Below, piece after piece: positions 60,600 to 64,000 of a stretch of 64,000 nucleotides of DNA; position 1 is the first letter of the stretch; each line of letters opens with the position of its first letter. Origin of the DNA: Ammoniphilus sp. YIM 78166 (GTDB lineage Bacteria > Bacillota > Bacilli > Aneurinibacillales > RAOX-1); NCBI RefSeq assembly GCF_004522215.1, contig NZ_SDLR01000003.1, forward strand, positions 496,001 through 560,000. The letters run 5' to 3'. A model generated the notes under the pieces. It was not told the origin of the DNA and ran no database searches. It was given only the letters and a program-made list of their open reading frames with translations. The position numbers and the translations under genes were made by a program.

Positions 60600-60803
60600 T
60601 TAGGAAATAGACACTTGTTTTAGTTCAGAAATTATTTTTTCTCCATCTAGTCCATAAGTATTTAATTGATTGATAGCTTCCGTTTGCAATTCCCGCTTTA
60701 TTATCTCTTCGTATAGATACCTAATGAAGAGATCTTCCAACCCCAAATTCACTGCAGATACAAACGAATAAATTAGACGTTTATTTGACAATTTGTCCAA
60801 CAT
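60600..60803 (-). CDS. Sda-like helical-hairpin protein (possible sporulation kinase inhibitor)
   Basis: A 67-aa protein. GGAGG is 5 nt before the ATG. LSNKRLIYSFVSAVNLGLED and FIRYLYEEIIKREL follow the spacing of Sda ([24 protein letters not shown]...EIKRRSL pattern): two helices with L-S..LI.S start, NL/GL turn and FI..L..EI.(R)R. Sda blocks the sporulation kinase KinA. It is longer than B. subtilis Sda (46-52 aa), with a 25-residue extra tail, and resemblance is limited, so this is a tentative call. Confidence 0.5.
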   Translation of the reverse strand: MLDKLSNKRLIYSFVSAVNLGLEDLFIRYLYEEIIKRELQTEAINQLNTYGLDGEKIISELKQVSIS

Positions 60804-61269
60804 CAATCCCTCCATGTCAAGTGAATTACACCGCCAAAATTAACTTCTATTTTCATCAACCCTACAAAAGCAATGTTGACTTTTCCATTCACAATTGAAC
60901 AATTTGATTTTAACTTAAATTACCAATCCAAGGTGTGATATTTTTAACACTTCGAAATATTTCATACATTAACTTCGATCAAAAGTTCATTATTCATTCA
61001 CCGCTTTTTTATTGAAAAAGGACGAGTCACGAATTGCTGCAATTTTTAGGCTATGAAATATTTTTGCTGAGATAGTTGGTTACGAAAAAAAGAGGAGAAC
61101 TTTACCTTTTAACCCTTTTATTTATTAAACAGGTTTTTTTTATTTTTATTTTCTAGCCCTTAGTTAATGGCGTTATTAAGTGAGAGCGTAACGGGGTTTA
61201 TCGTTATGTGTGTAGATGGTATGATATGGGGGAAAGTATTACGGATATCAATTGTTTAACGGGGGAAGT
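60804..61269. other. AT-rich intergenic region without recognised gene
   Basis: About 465 bp of AT-rich DNA. No ORF with an RBS, no strong hairpin; a T-rich stretch (61128-61150) lies ahead of the YdjM-like gene. Promoters for the two flanking genes are expected here but none is clear. Confidence 0.5.
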
Positions 61270-62133
61270 ATGGACTCTATTACACACACTCTCTTTGGAA
61301 TTACGATTTATAAGGCTATCGACAAGGAAGACATGCCAAAGCCGCTCCGTCGTTCCCTACTCTTTACCGCCATTGCCGGGAGCCAGATACCGGATATCGA
61401 TGTCGTATCCCAATGGTGGGATCAAGAAGGGATGTATCTCATGTGGCATCGAGGCATTACCCATTCTATCTTTCTCGTTCCGGTTTGGGCGCTTCTCATC
61501 TCCCTTGTTTGCTATGCTATCTGGAAGGTCAAAGACAAACGAATTTTCTACACAGGTTTACTCGCTGTATTTGTACATAATACCAGTGATATTTTTAATG
61601 CCTGGGGAACTGGCTATCTGGAGCCCTTCTCTTCTGTCCGTCTGACCTTTGGCACTATTCCGATTATCGACTTTGTGGTGTGGGCGATTATTCTTGGCGG
61701 GTTTCTTGTAAGCAGATTAAGGAAGTTCTCTACCCATACCGTATTCAAGGGCGTAGGGCTCCTTATCGCTTTGCATTTTTTCATACAATCTGCACACGGC
61801 TTTACTATTTATCAGCAGGTGAAGGACGAGTACGATCAGATAGCTTTATCTGCTGAATTTGTTCCTTGGAACTTTAAGATTATTGGAAAAAAGGAACAAC
61901 AAGTAGAAATATCCAAAGCTACAAGCTGGAGCGAGCCTAGACCAGAAGTTGTATTAGATACAGCCGATGTGAGCCTAGACCGTTTGTTTGAAGAAAATGC
62001 TCGAGCAAGAACCTTGTATCAATGGGCACCTTTTGTGGTTGTGGTGATGAAAGATGGAAAATTTGGGATCTACGATCCGAGGTTTTATCGCAACGGACAA
62101 TCCTTTTTATTTGAATACATTGAAACACACTAG
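61270..62133 (+). CDS. membrane-bound metal-dependent hydrolase (YdjM/DUF457 family)
   Basis: A 287-aa protein. GGGGGAAG before the ATG gives MDSITHTLFGITIYKAI. The N-terminal half holds His/Asp metal-ligand-like motifs (DSITHT, GSQIPDIDVVSQ, WHRGITHSIF, HNTSDIFNAWGT) between four membrane helices; the C-terminal 110 residues are soluble. Family members are annotated as LexA-binding/inner-membrane hydrolases without a proven reaction. Confidence 0.85.
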   Translation: MDSITHTLFGITIYKAIDKEDMPKPLRRSLLFTAIAGSQIPDIDVVSQWWDQEGMYLMWHRGITHSIFLVPVWALLISLVCYAIWKVKDKRIFYTGLLAVFVHNTSDIFNAWGTGYLEPFSSVRLTFGTIPIIDFVVWAIILGGFLVSRLRKFSTHTVFKGVGLLIALHFFIQSAHGFTIYQQVKDEYDQIALSAEFVPWNFKIIGKKEQQVEISKATSWSEPRPEVVLDTADVSLDRLFEENARARTLYQWAPFVVVVMKDGKFGIYDPRFYRNGQSFLFEYIETH

Positions 62134-62154
62134 GGTCCCTTTACAGGGACCCTA
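62131..62154. terminator. GC-rich hairpin between convergent genes
   Basis: Perfect TAGGGTCCC / GGGACCCTA with a 6-nt loop, overlapping the stop of the YdjM-like gene. No T-tract on either strand, so termination may depend on the stem alone. Confidence 0.6.
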
Positions 62155-62157
62155 TCA

Positions 62158-62931
62158 TCACGTATGCTGAAGCAATCTACCAAGATTATCCCGACATGCT
62201 TGGAGTACAGCTTCTGGCGTCTGTCCATGGATCTGAGCGACTTTAGCGGCAACCTCTTTAAGGAAAATAGGACTTGTTAATCGTCCCTTAAATGAGCCCT
62301 CATACGGCCAGGGCCCATCTGTCTCCATTAACAACTGGGAAAGGGGGACATGGCTTACTAACTCCTGATCCCGTGCACGATAGCAAACCTCGGGGGTTAC
62401 CGATACCCAATAGCCGGCCTGAATAATTCCGTGAACGACGGCTAGAGGAGCTTTAAGCCAATGAAAGTGAGCCTGCTTAACTCCGTACTGCTGCAAACAA
62501 GACAGAGCTAATTCAGCCTTATCATGAACCGCGTGCAGAAGGAGGGGAAGACGGTTTGTCACAGCGAGGTCTGCAAATTCGGCTAAAACCTCAAGGAAAG
62601 GAGCAAGATCAGGCGGCTCCTTTCCTTGAAATCGATAATGCGGCAACCCGATTTCACCAATCGCCGCGATCTTCTCTCGTTCTTGATAAATCAAACTCCT
62701 GATCTCGCTTCGTTCTTGCTCGGTTGGTAGAAGGAGTTCAGGGTGATAGCCTACAGCAGCAAAGATAAATTCCGGATATCTTTCTCGGAGCTCAAGGGTT
62801 TGATACGAGGACTGGAGGTTCGTGGATACAGCTAATACATGTTGCACCCCTTGGTTCCTCCAAGTGTCGATCAAATAATCTACCTGATTACTGGGATATT
62901 GGTCCAGATGGAGATGAGCATCGATATACAT
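62158..62931 (-). CDS. TatD family metal-dependent hydrolase
   Basis: A 257-aa TIM-barrel DNase-like enzyme. DAHLHLD (HxH), GEIGL (metal Glu), LLLHAVHD, HFHW and ETDGPWPYEGS give the usual metal set. The sequence is divergent from TatD/YabD, so nuclease activity is not certain. RBS GGAGGTT before the ATG. It lies 17 bp downstream of the membrane-protein gene at 62949 on the same strand and is likely co-transcribed. Confidence 0.88.
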   Translation of the reverse strand: MYIDAHLHLDQYPSNQVDYLIDTWRNQGVQHVLAVSTNLQSSYQTLELRERYPEFIFAAVGYHPELLLPTEQERSEIRSLIYQEREKIAAIGEIGLPHYRFQGKEPPDLAPFLEVLAEFADLAVTNRLPLLLHAVHDKAELALSCLQQYGVKQAHFHWLKAPLAVVHGIIQAGYWVSVTPEVCYRARDQELVSHVPLSQLLMETDGPWPYEGSFKGRLTSPIFLKEVAAKVAQIHGQTPEAVLQACRDNLGRLLQHT

Positions 62932-62948
62932 AGGAAACCTCCGTATTT

Positions 62949-63437
62949 CTAACGGTAAACATCGACGACAAACAAATGATAGCTTCTCACTCTTACCGTT
63001 TCTGATGTTTTGATCCCTTTCATGATGGTGGGCTTCACATACAGGGTAACAACCTCTTCATTTTTCAATCGAAGCTGTATGCGTTTAAAAACACCCGCAT
63101 ATGGCATATGTACATGATCCATGTATTCCAATGTTCCTGTCAAGAGCTGGAGTTCATCAGGGCGACTCTTATGCACCCATTGGCTTGAAAAATAATGATA
63201 GAGAAACGAATAGTTTGTCCACGAGGATAAAGAAACAAACAGAAAGATAAGGACCCCTACTGCGAGTATACTGAGTTTTAACAGTGGAAAGGAAGGAGAG
63301 AAAGTAAACATCGCCGTCATATTGCCTACAATACCGCTAAGAAGGCCAATAAATACCATCCCAGCAGCCATCGTCTGCAATTGGGCTTTTTTCTTTTTGT
63401 TCTCCCAGCGTTTTACATTAGATTCTAAGTTTGGCAT
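62949..63437 (-). CDS. hypothetical membrane protein (162 aa)
   Basis: GAGGG near the ATG of MPNLESNVKRWENKKKK decides the start (others upstream lack an RBS). Two transmembrane helices (about 24-45 and 53-74), then a soluble beta-rich C-terminus (LQLLTGTLEYMDHVHMPYAGVFKRIQLRLKNEEVVTLYV). Family not recognised. Probably in one operon with the TatD gene. Confidence 0.75.
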   Translation of the reverse strand: MPNLESNVKRWENKKKKAQLQTMAAGMVFIGLLSGIVGNMTAMFTFSPSFPLLKLSILAVGVLIFLFVSLSSWTNYSFLYHYFSSQWVHKSRPDELQLLTGTLEYMDHVHMPYAGVFKRIQLRLKNEEVVTLYVKPTIMKGIKTSETVRVRSYHLFVVDVYR

Positions 63438-63581
63438 TTGACCCTCAATCCTGGTTTCTATAAGATTTGCTCTCATTATGTCAAACACGGGTAAAAGGTT
63501 CATTAGAAAAAAGCTGGAAAACTTAAAACCTTTTCTCGTTGAATCTCGTCATACCTATATAGACATAAAAAGGAGGTTATT

Positions 63582-64000
63582 ATGATAAACAGAAACTGGA
63601 AGGCCATCTGCTTTATCCTACTTATTGTCACCTTGCTCGTAGGGTGTGGAAACGAACAGCAGAGTAAAGAGGGGGCTTATCTTGAACACGCAGCCGATCA
63701 AGCCACCTCGAACTCATCAGCTCCTGAAGTATCTCCAACAGGCTACTCTGAAGGAGAGGCCCAAAAAGCAGATTCTGCTGCAATTCAAAGAAAAATTATT
63801 AAAGAGGCCGATATTCGCCAGAAGGTAACCGAGCTTGACCCAGCCTTACAATTAGTTCAGCAGCTCGTTGACCGTTCCGGCGGGTATATTCAGTCATCCT
63901 CTATGCACCAATATCGGGAAGACGAGCGAGAAGCCTCGTTTGTCTTGCGTGTTCCACAAGCCCATTATTCATCAATCATTGAGCAGCTGCAAAAGATTGG
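63582..64000 (+). CDS. DUF4349 family lipoprotein, 3'-truncated by the window edge
   Basis: AAGGAGG is 5 nt before the ATG. Signal peptide with lipobox LLVGC, a Ser/Glu-rich linker, then RKIIKEADIRQKVTELDPALQLVQQLVDRSGGYIQSSS, the opening of the DUF4349 domain, and FVLRVPQAHYSSIIEQL. DUF4349 proteins usually have a C-terminal membrane helix, which would lie beyond the window. Function unknown. Confidence 0.85.
   Translation, partial: MINRNWKAICFILLIVTLLVGCGNEQQSKEGAYLEHAADQATSNSSAPEVSPTGYSEGEAQKADSAAIQRKIIKEADIRQKVTELDPALQLVQQLVDRSGGYIQSSSMHQYREDEREASFVLRVPQAHYSSIIEQLQKI

Overview
The window looks like a chromosomal segment from an endospore-forming member of the Bacillales. It has an alpha/beta SASP, a SpoVK-like AAA protein, a YhcN/YlaJ lipoprotein, a surface-layer-anchored GH18 protein, and the B. 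subtilis-type gene orders spoVK-(LCP)-hflX-ynbB-glnR-glnA and lexA/yneA-ynzC. SLH domains and the overall gene mix hint at the Paenibacillaceae side (Brevibacillus/Aneurinibacillus/Ammoniphilus-like). That placement is inference and was not tested by any search.

Layout. 0-2.5 kb holds small conserved proteins of mostly unknown role. 2.5-3.9 kb is a gene-free mosaic of repeats. 3.9-9.9 kb holds lipL and the pyruvate dehydrogenase operon pdhABCD; LipL supplies the lipoylation that the E2 subunit needs. 10-20 kb holds housekeeping and hypothetical genes, plus a small-peptide locus at 17.8-18.6 kb that resembles the B. subtilis yrzI operon and is followed by a tandem, covarying stem-loop repeat. 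19-24.5 kb holds cardiolipin synthase, an oligopeptide-binding protein with DppA, and SASP. 24.6-34.8 kb holds a GH18-SLH protein, dapF, a SNF2 helicase with its SWIM partner, an AEC transporter, mscL and a patatin. 34.9-41 kb is a sulfate-to-sulfide assimilation cluster: sirC, sirB, sulfite/nitrite reductase, a DUF3906 protein, cysH, sat, cysC. 41-44.9 kb holds an orphan binding protein/ATPase pair, a Nei/Fpg glycosylase and small proteins, including one behind a near-ideal FNR/CRP-type promoter. 45-49 kb is the fructose PTS operon fruR-fruK-fruA-HPr. 49.1-50 kb carries a second, inverted copy of the 2.8-3.6 kb repeat. 50-57.4 kb runs from a PAS protein through spoVK, LCP, hflX and ynbB to glnRA. 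57.5-60.2 kb holds another periodic repeat and the SOS pair lexA/yneA. The rest holds short ORFs, a YdjM-like membrane protein, TatD and the start of a DUF4349 lipoprotein.

The most unusual material is non-coding. (1) A roughly 0.75-kb element is present twice in inverted orientation 46 kb apart. It contains degenerate GTGAGCAAA-like words whose starts fall 20-21 bp (or 41 bp) apart. (2) An unrelated GCCGGTA word array near 58.1 kb has the same 20-21 bp period. (3) Two tandem 126-bp stem-loop units at 18.37-18.61 kb carry compensatory base changes. (4) A tiny 20-codon ORF just upstream of a YrzI-like ORF resembles the Rae1-target architecture known from B. subtilis.

All positions and motifs were read by eye. 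Family names rest on recognised motifs, not on database searches. CDS starts were moved from the longest ORF to the best Shine-Dalgarno-supported codon wherever the sequence allowed.
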